Below are positions 25,120 through 38,547 of a DNA stretch of 64,000 nucleotides, piece after piece; position 1 is the first letter of the stretch, and each line of letters opens with the position of its first letter. The DNA is from Alligator mississippiensis (taxonomy: Eukaryota; Chordata; Crocodylia; Alligatoridae): assembly GCF_030867095.1 (NCBI RefSeq), contig NC_081831.1, forward strand, positions 65,548,716-65,612,715, read 5' to 3'. A program made the translations under genes and the position numbers. The notes under the pieces were generated by a model. The model was not told where the DNA came from, did no database searches, and saw nothing but the letters and a program-made list of their open reading frames with translations.

Positions 25120-25972
25120 ATTGCACCTGAGGACAGGACGGTGATCCAGGCAGATCTTGACAGGCTCATGAAATGGGCAGACAAGAACCTGATTGTGTTC
25201 AACACCAAAAAATGCAAGGTTCTCCACCTTTGGAGGAAAAAACTGCAGCATGCTTATAGGCTCGGCAGTGCTATGCTGGTTAGTACTACAGTTGAAAGGG
25301 ACTTGGGGGTCATGATTGACCACAAGATGAACATGAGCCTTCAATGTGATGCTGCGGCTAGTAAAGTGAGCAAAACACTGGCTTGCATCCATAGATGCTC
25401 CTCCAGCAAATCTTGGGACGTCATTCTCTCGCTGTACTCGGCCTTGGTGAGGCCGCAGCTGGAGTACTGTGTCGTTTTGGGCTCCACAATTCAAAAAGGA
25501 TGTGGAGAAGCTTGAGAGGGTGCAGAGGAGAGCCACACACATGATTAGAGGTCAGGAAAACAGACCTTATGATGAGAGGCTGAGAACCATTGGACTCTTC
25601 AGCCTGGAAAAGCACAGGCTCAGGGGTGATCTGGTGGCTACCTATAAATTTATCAGAGGTGCTCACCAGGATCTGGGGGAACAACTATTCACCAGAGCGC
25701 CCCACGGGATGACAAGATTGAATGGTAATAAACTGCTCGAGGAACAATTCAGGCTGGACATAAGGAAGAACTTCTTTACTGTCCAAGCCCCCAAGGTGGT
25801 TCAAGCACCCACCGCTGGAGGCGGTTCAAGCACCCAGTCTGAACACCTTCGAGACACACTTGGATGTTTATCTTGCTGGGATCTTATGATCCCTGCTGAC
25901 TTCCTGCCCCTGGGGCAGGGGGCTGGACTTGATGATCCTTCCAGCCCAAATGTCTATGAAATCTATGGTAGA
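25120..25972 (+). mobile_element. CR1 LINE fragment
   Basis: Two overlapping frames (about 25081-25515 and 25469-26053) encode the CR1 C-terminal region with NLIVFNTKKCKVLHLWRKKL, then SALVRPQLEYC and, after a frameshift near 25480, RVQRRATHMIRG and FRLDIRKNFFTVQ. The 3' end is 'ccttccagcccaaatgtctatg'. It is broken by at least one frameshift and by a small internal duplication near 25795-25830 ('ggttcaagcaccca' twice). Confidence 0.9.
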
Positions 25973-28100
25973 AGAAGAGATGGATGTAGGGATACCCAGC
26001 CTTTTTTTATGGCCTGCTCTTTTCCCACAGAACATGGAGACATATTGATATGAGCTCGTTCTCCCTCAAGCGTAACACCTTCTAAACAAGTATTACTTAA
26101 ATAAGCCACCCAATACACTTGTATAGAAGAAGAAAATCTAAATTTATGAATGAGGGCCTGGATGTACAGAAATCACATGCATTTTTTAAGGAAAATCTGT
26201 AATAAAGCTGGAACTCTAACCCAATTTTTGTGGCTTTCAGTCCTGTACCTTATTGAAAGAAACTCTTTCCCGTGCTTCTCCTTGAAAAAACCATTCTCAG
26301 AAGGAAAGTCCAGGAGAACACCACATTCTTAAAAGCAGGAAGAAAGTCAGAAAGAAGATACCAGTATGAAAGCCCGAGGAGGTGGGGTGGAAGCTTATAT
26401 TGCCATGCTTTAATGCTGTACCTGCTCTGCAAAGAGATTCCATCTTCTAGCGCTATCAATTCTCTTCACCTGACAAAATGTGGGGGAATCTAATAACTAT
26501 ATAGTTTAAACAAATGAAGCATGTCTGGTATCAATAGCATATAAAATTAAATATTCCTAGAACATCATAATCATTGCTGGTGGTTTAAATGCTATACATA
26601 CTTTGCCTAACACATCAGTGATCTGAATACAAACATATAGAATCAAGATTACCAAAAAATATTCATTCAAGGAACATCCACATTTACAGATTTTACTGAG
26701 TTTCAAATGCACTACTCTAGACAGCTCCATGCTATAGTGGTGTGCTTTACAAACACTTGGAAAAATAGCTCAAACTGATTTGGGATGGATCCAATTTTTG
26801 CCTATATGGAGTATTATCTTAGGCCTTGGGAGAAGAAAAGGAAATGCAGAAAGAGAATAACTGGATTGGGAGTGGGGCAGAATAAGCAGAAAGTCTTAAG
26901 TATTTCTCATATTACTTAGCAAGGTAAATTAGCACATGTAGAGCTCAATGCTAGACTCCTGGTGGTATGCAAGCTAGTAAGTTTAAAGCTAGTAGTCAGT
27001 CCTGTGATTGTAATATAACTATATCCTTGGACAATAGGAATGGTAGGGGCAAACAGCTTGTTAAAAAAGTGATTGAAAAGAGTTGGACTGAATTTAGGTA
27101 GAGGAATGAAGAGAATGAAAAACTAATACAGAAAATGAGAATGACAGTGGGGAGGAAAATAAAGAGTATGGGAATGGGGAGGAAAGTTGAAAATTGGGCT
27201 CTTCAGCATATTCAGCTCAGTCAAGAAATTACTGCCATTGAGGAGGGGGGTCTTAGAAGGAACACTGGTTACAATTAGTCATTTTTCATGCAAGTAACTT
27301 TATTCCTTATTTGATTAAACTGGGCTATGCAGCAATAGTTTGAGAATTAATTATCAACCCCCTTGTGTATTTAACATGCCACATTTTAGAAATCTTTTTT
27401 AAAAAGAGCCTTTCAAAATATTTGTCAAGAATACAAGGCCCACTCTCAGCTCAAAAATATATAGCTTCTTATAGTATGATTTTTAGTTCCATGAGATTAT
27501 GCTTCAGTGCACTGATTTTTTTAAATGATATGTTTCCCTCCTTGTCAAATAGAATACCAAAAGTAACCTTTCAAAAGGAAAGTTGTGTACATTGTAAAAG
27601 AGTCCTTAGCAAAGTGCTTATTTTGCAATCACAGTGATTTCAATAAAAGCTCCAGGCCCTTGGGACTTCTGAATTAAGAACTAAAATATGAAACTTCAGG
27701 CCGGATACCCCAAATCCAAGTCCAGTTCTGAAAATGTGGCAATGAGTCTCATATTTCATTTGCAGTTTGTGCTAGCTGATACATTGCATTTAATACATTT
27801 TAAAAAGAGGTTAGATATCTTTTATCTTTAGTGCAAATTGCAGATTCAGATTAAACTTCTGGTCTCTAATGACCTGGATTTCCTCCCGATGGTGATTTAC
27901 TAGACTACTGGGTGACTGAGGGCACAGTGCCATTTCCCAGTAGACAAGTGCCTGTCACAAAAACACCTTGCCATGCATAATTAGCCACACCATTAACCTC
28001 TAAAAGATCAAGGATTAAATGGACTTTCTTTCAAGTTATTGCTGTGCAGAGCTACGCTCAGAGCAAGGTCGGGAAGGGAAAAGGGAATGTTACCACTTTT

Positions 28101-28623
28101 TGGAGGTTCACCGATATATCAGTTGCCTATCAGATTGGCACTGATAAAAAGGGAAATTTACATTAATCGGCTATCAGCTTTTTTTTGGCTGTTGTAGCTG
28201 ATAATGTTCTCTGAAAATGTTGCCTTCTTACCAGGGCCCTCATATGCCTGCGTTCTCTCTTGCCCACAGGGCTAGGGCTGCCTGGGTTCCCGCCCATAAG
28301 CCAGGGTGATCCCAGATACACCCCTATCCCCTCACCAGCGGGCTGGGCTGGAGCAGAGCAGCTGCTGCAGTATTTTAGGTGCTGGCGCAGCGTGGACCGG
28401 GGGTAGGGCGGGCACTGTAAAAGGCACTGAATGCTTCAGATGTAACTGGGGCGGGGAGGGATGGGCAGAGCTGAGCTGCCTGGCCTGACCCAGCATGATT
28501 CAACCCTCAGCCTGACTCAGCCCCCCCAGTTAATATCAGTTATCAGATCAGTATCAGCCGATATGGCTGGTTAATAACTGGCTATCAGCATCCACCAACA
28601 AAATCTTTATCAGTGCACCCCTA
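28101..28623. mobile_element. hAT nonautonomous element (family A) with perfect 8-bp TSD
   Basis: Exact flanks ccactttt occur at 28093-28100 and 28624-28631. The termini are 'tggaggttcaccgatat' on the left and the inverted 'taggggtgcactgata' on the right. Subterminal 'gctatcag/ctgataa' words are mirrored at both ends. This 523-base copy fixes the terminal sequence and target size of the family. Confidence 0.9.
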
Positions 28624-29519
28624 CCACTTTTACCATTAGGTCACTAGGCATTAGATAAGTAATCTGCCAGCTTTCACCACAGAAACTTTGGCACACATAG
28701 CAGGAAGTGCCATGACTCAGAAAAAAGAGCCTGCATTTTGGGCTCATCCTATGAGCCCTTGTCATTGAAGAGATGTGGGCAGTGTTACTAGCAAGACTTT
28801 ATTGTAAAAGTTCTGAGCAGACACCTGCCAACACTATTACCGTGTTTTATATTTGGCTGCCTTTGCCAACATGTCACAACCCCTCAGTGCCCTACTGTAC
28901 TGTCAACAGGAATTGTAACATTCAGGTATGCATCACATGCCACCACCTGGTTCATTACTCGTGGGAAACTTGATGATATGGCACATCATAGCAGCCAACA
29001 GCAGTTGGGATACTAGTGCTTTTCTCACAGAAATGTAGGCATTTAGGTCAAGTTCTCACAAGTGCCTTTATTCTATCTAACACTGTACTCTTCTTTGCAT
29101 CTGTTCTCAGTCTCTGCCATGTAATTTTCAGAAAAATGGATGCTGAATTAATCAGACTTCTCATGTCTTTTTTTTCCTTGGGCAACAGAGAAACTGATTT
29201 GTTCACATTTGTGGGAGCTATCACCACCACAGCAGACAGTCTGCAGCAATGAAAATATGAATACCAAGGAGGAGAGGAGGGTGAAGACAGTAAATGAAAG
29301 TCAGCAGCTGCTGAAGCCACACAAACCAGCTGCAAATGATAGTGTCCCATGAAACAAGAAAAGTGGACTCAGATCATTATTTAGACCTAAAAACACTTGC
29401 TACTGAACTCTGAATGCCAAAGGCCACATTCCTGGAACTTCATGCCAGGCTCATTACAGCATCTCCAACGCACAGATACCAGAACTATTACATATAGTGT
29501 GTCTCGAGTATTTGGGCTT

Positions 29520-29920
29520 AGGACCTATCCCATTCTCATTTACCATTTTTATCAGCAACCATGGTAATGGAGCTAAATGCATGCTCATGAAGCTTGCAGA
29601 TAACATTTAAGGGCAGGAGAATATCAGCAACATGGAATACGACAGGATTAATAGAGAGGAAGATGTAGATAATCTTGTGGAACAGAGCAGGAAAAAATGG
29701 AATGAAGTTTAAACAGCTTGAAAAGCAATCATGCATTTAGGGGCCAAAAAAAGGAGTCTGGCTAGAAGATGGGAATGTAAAGATTGGTGGCCACTGAAGA
29801 ACACAGGGACTACAAGATGACCATAAGCAGCCATGAAAAAGGCTAACAATGATAGGGTGAATTAGGCAGGGTATATGCAGAAGAGACAAGGAGGAACTGC
29901 TTGGTAAGATCCCTTCCAAC
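29520..29920 (+). mobile_element. CR1 LINE fragment, left part, interrupted by hAT
   Basis: The decayed RT region reads as 'FTIFISNHGNGAK' and 'KLADN' in one frame, followed by the tRNA-like-order CR1 text 'aggcagggtatatgcag', 'agagacaaggaggaactgc'. The copy is continued at 30583-31045 after the inserted family A element. Confidence 0.7.
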
Positions 29921-30582
29921 TAGGGGTGCATCGATAGAGATTTTGGGGGCTGATACCAATAGTTGATTTTTAAGGAAGCATACTGGCCAATACTGATCTG
30001 ATTTCCAATACAACTGCGTCCAGCTGGTAAGTCTGTTGTGGTGGAAGGGGCGGGAAGGGGCGTGGAGCAGGGGCAGATCAAGGGCCCCCACGCTGAGGGA
30101 GGAATGGGTGCTGGGGCTGGGACAAGCGCTGCCCAGCCAGGGCGGAGCAGGAATGGGATGTCTGGGGGATATGGAGGGAGAGGATGGCTGCCACTGCTGC
30201 TCCCACCACTGATCCAGGAGGGCACGGGGGGGGGGGGGGGGGGGGGGGGCAGTGTCCCCCAATCTGCACTGAGCAGGGCAGGTTGCAGCGCTGCGCTGAG
30301 GGCATGTAGCAGCAACACTGGAAGAGGGGTTATGGGGGGGGGTGCTGCAGCCACCTCAAATTTTGCCGTTGTCCCCTCGTAGCCCCTGCCCAGCGCTGCT
30401 GCTGCCTGCCCCAAGAGCAGCATAGCGCAGCCCCCGGCTCCATCCTGCCTGGCTCACCCTGCGCAGATCCCCGGACAAGCCGCTGGATGAGTGGTGGGCA
30501 GCGACAGGAGCACCCACCAGACGAACCATGACTCTGTCCCGTACCTGCCCCAGCCGCTGCTCCACTCCCTCCCTCAGCTCTA
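29921..30582. mobile_element. hAT family A element nested in CR1
   Basis: The left end is 'taggggtgcatcgata'. The right end is decayed ('ccctcagctcta'). Flanks cttccaac (29913-29920) and cttccaaa (30583-30590) match 7 of 8, and the CR1 sequence resumes directly after the right flank. A G24 run lies at 30226-30249. The GC-rich interior open frames are repeat shadows. Confidence 0.75.
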
Positions 30583-31045
30583 CTTCCAAACCTAACTTTC
30601 TATGATCCCATTTAGATTACTATGTGCAGTTCTGGTCACCTACATTAAAAAAAGATGAAAAACTGGAAAAGGTTTAAAGAAGGAACACTGAGATAACTAA
30701 AGGAATAGAGAGCTTTTCTTATAGAAAAAAAGATTAAAAGACACTTGGCTGGTTTAACTTAGCAAAATGGAGATTGAGAAGGGATGCGATTATCCTTTAC
30801 AAGTAGGTTCTTGGGTTTTATATTAAAGGAACGAAGAAAGCTTTTTAGGCTGAAAAACACCACCAGCACAAAATTAAATGGCTACAGATAAATTTAGAAT
30901 GGAAATAGGCAGATTTATAACAATCACAAGAATGAGGGACCATAAAGGATTTTATTTTCCACCTCTGTGAAAGCCACTGGCTTCTGGGATAAGGATTTTT
31001 TGCCTTCCTCCAAAATGCTGGAAAACTGATCACAACTATGGCTGG
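30583..31045 (+). mobile_element. CR1 LINE fragment, right part
   Basis: The text 'tatgtgcagttctggtcacc', 'aaatggagattgagaaggga' and 'ggctacagataaatttagaa' is CR1 in order. It continues from the fragment that ends at 29920. Confidence 0.7.
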
Positions 31046-32339
31046 TTTAAAAAAAACAAAAAACAAAACAAAACAAAACAGGGATGCCCTGATGTTTTTG
31101 CAAGTGCTTACAAAATGCAGAGGTTCCTGACTAAAAGGTCTCCTCTTCTGCCCAGGGTCAAACCAACCGCTACACGTGGGTTCAGAATAGAATTTTCCTC
31201 TGGGCAGATTCTGGGGAATTCGTCTTCCTCTGTTGGGTGAGACATGGTCTCTGTAACAGGGTGGTCTGTAACTTTAAGAGGGAACGGTGAGCCCTGTTGA
31301 GAGGGCTCAGCTGCAGGTAGGGGTGTCCTCTTAGGAGTTTTTAAAAGCTCCCAGAAGGACAAGCAAGACGGGAGGAAGTGGGTGAGTTCAACTGCCTGCT
31401 GCCAGAGCAGGCCAGGCTGCCGTGCTGGAAACCAGAGCCAAAGAGCTCCTCAAGTGCATGGGATGAGGTACAAAGGTTTGGTTTTGTTTGTTTGCTTGTG
31501 TGTTATTTAAGGACAGTGCAATTTTGGAGGACTGATGAAAAGCTCCTTAAGGAGTAAAGCTTGCCTGAAAAACCCAGCAGGCAAGGTAACCTGCTTGGAG
31601 TCTTCTTCCTAGAATCCTCTGAACTTATATTTACCAGTTACTTCCCCGTTGCAGCAGTGGCAGGGCACCGATATTGCCTTTGTTCCCCCTGACTGGCCTA
31701 TGGTATGTTATAGGGTCATCTTGGTGTTTTGGGTAATGTGTCATATAGTTGTTGCCAAGTGTCCGAACTGGTGATTTTTGAAGATTCCTTAAATGAATGA
31801 ATGACTGTGGGAACATGTGGTACTCAATGGCCCAGGATGCCCCTTTCCAAACATAGATTCCTAATATGGGAGGAATGGAGAGCAACAGTGGTCTGCAAGC
31901 TTCTGATGGTGGAATGCTGTCAGTCAGTGGGCAACGAGGCCGTGATGGAAAAAAATCAGTGGTGTGCAAAGTCATCAGGAGTCTCCTACCTGCAGGAAAC
32001 GAGATGACTCAGTTTGCTATAGTGGGTTTCCCCTAGTTGTGATGGGGTGATAGACTCTGGCCACACTACCTTACCTTCAAGTACATAGAAAAGGGCAAAA
32101 AGTAAGCTGTGCAAATGTTGGTGGATCACCATGGACATTTCACTGACACTGGGTACTCAGGCAAGATCCAACTGAAGGAATACAGAATTCTGAAGAACAC
32201 AAAAGGGGAATTTACTCCTGAATATTCACCGTTGTGGAGCCATGATGTCACTGTAATTCTCGAGGACTCTGCCTATCCTTTGCTTCTCCACCTCGAGATG
32301 TCATCTTCCAGGCTCCTAGCCTGCTATAGGGAAAGACAT

Positions 32340-33056
32340 TACTGCCTGAAGAGCTGCAGGATGATGGGCAGCAGCTCTGCAGAAAAGGACCTGGGGGCTA
32401 CAGTGGACATTAAGCTAAATATGAGTCAGCATCGTGCTCTTGTTGCAAAGAAGGCTAATGGCATCCTGGGCTGCATTGGTAGCAGTGTTGCCAGCAGGTC
32501 AAGGGAAGTGATTATTCCCCTCTATTCAGCACTGGTGAGGCCACATCTGGAGTACTGTGTTCAGTTTTGGGCCCCCACTACAGAAAGGATGTGGACAAAT
32601 TGGAGAGAGTCCAGCAGAGGGCAACAAAAATAGTTAGGGAACTGGGGGACATGACTTATGAGGAAAAACTAAAGGGAGTGGGCTTATTTAGTCTAGAGAA
32701 GAGGAGACTAAGGGATTTAATAGCAACCTTCAAGTACCTGAAGAGGGGTTTGAAAGAGGATGGAGCTGGACTGTTCTCAGTGGTAGCAGATGACAGAACA
32801 AGGAGTAATCATCTCAAGTTGCAGCAAGGGAAGTTTAGGTTAGATATTGGGGAAAAACTCTCTCACCAGGAAGGTAATAAAACACTAGAACAGGTTACCT
32901 AGGGAGGCTGTGGAATCTCCATCGTTGGAGGTTTTTAAGACCTGGCTAGATAAAGCTTTGGCTGGGATGATTTAGCTGGGGATAGTCCTGTTCTGAGCAG
33001 GGGGTTGGACTAGATGACCACCTAAGGTCCCTTCTAACTCTAATTTTCTATGATCA
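32340..33056 (+). mobile_element. CR1 LINE fragment
   Basis: Readable peptides are [18 protein letters not shown] and [20 protein letters not shown] in one frame and then, after a frameshift near 32570, [18 protein letters not shown] and KFRLDI. The 3' end 'ggttggactagatgaccacc' to 'ttttctatgat' is a classic sauropsid CR1 terminus. The sequence 32100-32339 just upstream is not clearly CR1. Confidence 0.9.
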
Positions 33057-34165
33057 TGGAATGTGCATTTGGCAAATAAAGGGCCACTGGAAATGTCTTA
33101 TGCTTAGCTTGGAATTGAGGGAGCTAAATATTTCTATTATTATGTAAAAGACAACATGCAGTTGTATTTGTGAGGAAATGCTGTCTGCAGGGTGGCAGGA
33201 GGAAAATGGCAAGTCTGCTGATTCTGAGCAGCCTGACACAAGGGCAATTAACATAACCAGCAGGAACTCAGGGTCTTGTCAAAAGGACTTAAAAATTGAG
33301 TACAGACACATGTAGGGCTGTACTGCACGGTGCACTTCTGTTATGGAGACTAGGCCATAAAACAGGTGATACAAAATATAAGCAAAAAAGGTTTACTGGA
33401 ATACCACTTTGAATCCGATTTTTTTTGTGACCGCTTATTAAAAGCAAGAGCTAAGAAAAGTTGAGACAAAAGCACATAAACAAATAAAACCAAAACAAAA
33501 TGTATTATATTTACGCACAGAAACATAGACCTTATCACACATTTCACATTGCAGCTGGGATGTCAAGATAATGCAGGAGAAACCGAGAAAAACTGAAGTC
33601 TATTTTCTGCTTTTTACTGTTCAACCTTCTAGTAATTTATATAGTTTTTCTGTCTACCATTTCCAATGTGAACTTTGAAAGGAACCTCTAAGCATACTTC
33701 TCAACTCCTGCAGATTCACTGCAAGACAATTTTCCTCAGTTGCAATGCTGTTACTCTTTTCAAATCATACACTACTTTACCCCCTTTAAATTTGTTTTAG
33801 GCCAAATAATCCTTTTAGCATTGATTTTGTTTCTGATGCAGGTAGGATGCACTGGGAATTGTCCCAAACTCCCTGAAGACTGCATTATTCTTTACTTAGA
33901 TCGCTCCTCCAAGTCCACCAGCCACGCCACATCCAATATGCTGGTTTTCTGCATTAGTATCCAACAGAGATCCTAAGTCAAAGAGGAGCTCTGGCAGGAT
34001 GCACCCACGTCGACATCAATCATGGTGAGGGGGCGAGATGAAGATTTATTCATAGAAACACAAAACTGATTTGACATTAAGAAATGAAGTCTGATCACAG
34101 TTCCATACTATGCCATGCAAACAAGAGACTTAAAAGTTATTATTTACATTGTTGGTTTTTTCCCC

Positions 34166-34492
34166 CACTTAGATGTACCCCTTGGCTGTGTCCAAAATGA
34201 AAATTAACATCTAGACACTCTGCTTTGGAAGAAGCAGGCCTCGGTCAACTACTGGAGACAAAAAGTTGGACGTATTAATCTGAAGTCAGGCAAAAGGCAC
34301 AGCAGGATGACACCTTAAAGATGGCTTATTATCTATGGTGCCACCCTGCCCTGCCTTCTGCCTGACTTCAGATTAATGTAGCTAACTCTTTCTCTCTCTC
34401 CAGTAGGTGACCAAGGTCTGCTTCTTCCAAAGCAGAGTGACTAGGAGATGTTAATTTTCATTTTGGACACAGCCAATGGATACATTTAAGTG
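34166..34492. repeat. 327-bp near-perfect palindrome (foldback element)
   Basis: The left arm begins 'cacttagatgtacc' and contains 'ctgtgtccaaaatgaaaatt', 'ctctgctttggaagaagcag' and 'attaatctgaagtcaggc'. All three recur reverse-complemented in the right arm, ending 'ggatacatttaagtg'. The arms are about 145-150 bases each, with a few small indels, around a loop near 34315-34338. No coding potential is seen. It lies in ABCB7 intron 1. Confidence 0.9.
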
Positions 34493-37320
34493 AAATATGG
34501 AGGGGAGAATGGACATGTGAATTGTATTACTGTTGTACCCAAGTGTTCAAATTGCAACAGAACCCCACCATACAAAACATAAGTACACTGCCCTGCCTCA
34601 GATCACACTCTAGAGACAAACAGTTCAAGTTAAAATATATGGATTATAACACAAATGTAAAATGATAAGGAAGATGACAGGCAAAAATTAGTTCCACCAT
34701 ACTAAAGACATTTGTTTTTAACCTTGCCTTTATTTCCACACATATAACATAGACTCTTTTCTTCCATTTGTATTTATTATAGTTAAAAATTCTCTCATAA
34801 AGAGACAGTTACAGTGTAGGTTCTTGCCATGTTTAACAAAGCAGAGCTATGCTGGTATAGCACATGGTATTCTTATACTGACAGAGTGTTTCTAATACAG
34901 AAAGAGCATTAGAAAGAAAACTGCTTAGTTTGAACTGTTCGTTTATTTTTGCCTTCCTATTCCATCTTCTATTTGAGGTTAGTAGGTTTGTCAAAAAAAG
35001 TGTATTTACTTCTGATGCATACAACAACCTTGAAGCAGACCCAAGTGTGATGGCTACACCAGTTTTAAAGTAATGAAAGAGGAGCGACAGCTCTGAAACG
35101 CGCATTAATAAAGAGGGAGAAGAATAAGCATCAGACCAGAATTTTGGATTAAACATTTGTCCCCTACCACCTTTTCAGGGCCACAGGTCCAGCAGTTGAT
35201 CCTTGAGTAAGTATGGACTGCTTAAAAGAGGTAAGGAAAGGAAGAATGGAAGCCTCGCGGTATTACTCTGCACATTGCACAGGTGATAGCTGTCTAGTAC
35301 AAGGCAACCTGTAAACTTTTGTAACATACCATGTTTTATCACACTGTTTTCATTAACTACAAATTCATTCCCAAATCACTGAAGAGCAGAGAGTTTAAGA
35401 CAAGAGTAGGTAAAGATTCATTGCTTATAAAATTTAAAATATCCATTTTAATTTATATTGCATAATTGAAACCTTTAAAAAGAAAATTGAGAGAGAAAAT
35501 GTTAACAAACCCATGCAAAATCTAACCATTTGCTTATTCGAATAAATTTCAGTAAGTAGTATTTGTTTGCTGGCAGAATTTTAAAGAAGGTCAAGTGACC
35601 AAACCAATTCAAGTCACTAGCTAGACACTAGAAATTAACTTTCTTGTTGTCACTCTATACAATCAGCAAACTATAGTTTATCATTACCAATCAGAAACAA
35701 CCAACCTTTCTATATGAAAAGAGTATAAATGGAAAAAAAATATTTAAACCACTGCACTGTTTAGGACCATGTTATTTCTTATTCATTTCTCACTTTAGAA
35801 CTTTTTCCTGTTTAGAATCTTCTAAAGCTATTACTTTTTTTTATATTGTTCAAAAGGACAAAACAACTGCTTCAAGCTGATTAATTATTTTTACATTTTT
35901 TAAAAACAAAAAATAGACACACGTGAATACTGAAAGGATTTTGGAACAGTGGGAAATATTAAATGAATTAACAAATAAGTCCTTATCCTACCTTCAACAC
36001 AGTAAGGTAGGTTAAGGGCAACATTTTAAAATCAACTCTAAATGTCTCATACAAGTTAAAAAATATAAGGCCCCACCATCATTTGAAGCTAGTCTTTTTT
36101 TTTTGGAGGGGAGGAGGGTTGTCATTTTGGTTATGTCAGTCCTGGTCATTTACCCAGCTAAGGAAGTAATAAGATAAAATCTCTATTTCAGCTGGTGACG
36201 GAACTTCATCTGTCACAGGCATTTAATCAGAACCAACAGTAATGAAAAGGGAATCATAAATAATGCACTTCTATAAGAAGTACTGGCTTACCATGATTAT
36301 TGTCCTGCAATAATAACTATTCAATAGTCTTACAAGAAAAGTTCATTCATCTTAACTTTGAGTTGAGTGCCTGTCATTGCAACTCTAATTTACTTTAAAA
36401 TTCTGCATCGCATAGATAGTTTTGATTGTTCCAAGTTTATTTCTGAATGAAAAAAGGCACCATCTCATCTAATGGAGTATTTCACCAAAGCCACTCATAA
36501 CTGATGACTGGAATTTTGAGTTATACATCATTAATGCAACTCATGCAAATAGATACCAGTTAATGATTGCTACAACTGTCTTCAGGTAATAAACAAAAAT
36601 ACTACCAAGTATTTTCTGAGCCCCTCTGGCACTTCAGCAGAAGAGGGAGGCTTCCTTGCCACAGTGCTTTTTCACCAAAAATACATTTTCACTAAAGACT
36701 TTGCCCTCAAGTTCCAAGGGAATAGGACATAAACTGTCAGGGATTTAAAAGTGGTTCGATACTTAGATGTTATACAGTAAAGTGCTGTACATTTTAAATA
36801 TAAAAGTATAAAAGCAGTGGCAACCCCCTACATGCACCTCCTGACCGGCCACGCTCACCAGTTAGGCGATGGGCAGGGGGAGCGAGACTGGCTGTGGGGG
36901 ACCGCCCCACAGTTGCTGACTGGTCACTGGGGGGGCACGTTCCCCTTGTGACTAAGGTAGCACCAGTCACCCATGTACAGAAAAATGAAGAGAAGAATAA
37001 TGCTTAAAAAAAAAAAAAAAATTGTTGGGAAGGAGAGAAAAGAATGGAAAACGTGGCCAAAAGGAACATGAGAGAAGGGGAGGTGAGGAGAAAGAAAAAA
37101 AGAGCAAGTCAAATAAAAAAAAAAGTGAGTACACTCCTAACCAATTTTAAACAAAATGTCTGGAGGTTATTCATGCTCGATAGTTTTAAAAATATTCAAA
37201 GTAAAATAAACAAAAAGATATGTATTATCACTTAAGCATTAAAAACTAGCCATGCACTAGACATTCAACACATGGACAGCTAACATAAGAACTGCACCAT
37301 TTAACAACAGAACACTAAAA

Positions 37321-37382
37321 CAGAGGTTTCCAAACTTTTTCTTTTTGTGTACCCCCTTCCAGATTTACCACTACCCATGTAC
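37321..37382 (+). mobile_element. hAT-like left end, truncated by insertion
   Basis: 'cagaggtttccaaactttt' followed by 'gtgtacccccttcc' resembles hAT left termini of the CAGNGGTTCCCAAAC type. It is cut at 37383 by a family B element. Confidence 0.5.
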
Positions 37383-38194
37383 TAGGGCTGTGCGAAATTT
37401 CAGCAGCCGTTTCAGAGGTGTTTTAGGCTGTTTCGGTGCCTGAAGCACTGAATCTGAATCGAAACGGAAAGCTCTGAAACAGCTCCGAAATGAACTAGAA
37501 GGCTCTGACATTTCCAAAATTCTCCAAAACATTTCCGAGTTTCAGAGCCGAGCTTGCAGGGAACCAAAAACTAAGGAGAGGGAGGGGAAAAAGAGGGGGA
37601 AGGACTGCTCTGATATTGACATCTAGATCCCAGTTAGATTCCCCAGATCTCTGACCGCTTCCCTAGCTCTTCCTGGGAGGCGCGGGCCCACCCAGATCTG
37701 CACTTGGGGTTTCAGTAGGCTGCTGCCGCAGGCTGGGGCCAGCGGCAGCACAGCTTGCACCAAGCACCAGGAAGACTGTGGTGCTGCCGCTGGCCTCAGC
37801 ACATGCTCAGCGGAGGACCCCACCCTGCACCCCCCCCAGGTCAGCTATCGGCCATGAAGAGAGCCTGGGTGCCCCCCCAAACCCAGGAGGTACTAGTTGT
37901 CGAGCTGGGGGCGAAGGGTGGGAGGTCCATTACTGAACGTGCTAGGGAATCCCCTGCACTCCTGTAGGATGATCCATCTGTCCCAGCATCTCAGCATTCA
38001 CAAGCCACCTGGTACCATGAGGCATGTAGAAAAAACATTTCAAGCTGTGTCTATGTCAGAATCATCAAATCCTTCCAAATCTATTCAATTTGGAGAGATT
38101 AAAGGGTCTCCTGATTCGATTCAGAGACTCGATCATGAAATCGGGCCAAATCTCTGCCGAACTGAATCAGCGACCGAAGCTTCATACAGCCCTA
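37383..38194. mobile_element. hAT-like nonautonomous element (family B)
   Basis: The left end is 'tagggctgtgcgaaatttc' and the right end is 'gaccgaagcttcatacagccc'. These correspond to the ends of the 4499-5106 copy and give an inverted terminal pair TAGGGCTGT/ACAGCCCTA. The flanks (ccatgtac left, ctgctcag right) are not a duplication, which suggests a rearranged or nested insertion site. Confidence 0.65.
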
Positions 38195-38195
38195 C

Positions 38196-38547
38196 TGCTC
38201 AGCACCACAAAGCAGCAAGAAGGACAGTCACAGCTGGACCCAAGTCCTGGTGAGTGAAGGGAACAGGGGGAGTGCTGATTTTTTGTGATTTGATATTTGA
38301 TTTTTTTTTTTAAATATATAGATATTTAGAATGTATTTTATTATAATGATTGAGGCACTGGTAGGCTTCCAAATTGCTTTAAAGTTGTAAACATATCAAT
38401 AAAACATTGTGTTCAACTAATACCTAAATATATAGTGGCATTTCATTTTAATCTTGGAAAAACACAGATTTGGGGGTTTTTAATGAGAGAATTTTGGATG
38501 CATCAGAGAAGTTGGGATTTTTAAAACAGAGAAAACCAGGATCCCTG
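38196..38547 (+). repeat. Family D repeat, 3' part
   Basis: It matches the 3' halves of 10160-10858 and 18784-20258 ('caaagcagcaagaaggacag', 'gaggcactggtaggcttcc', end 'accaggatccctg'). Confidence 0.7.
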
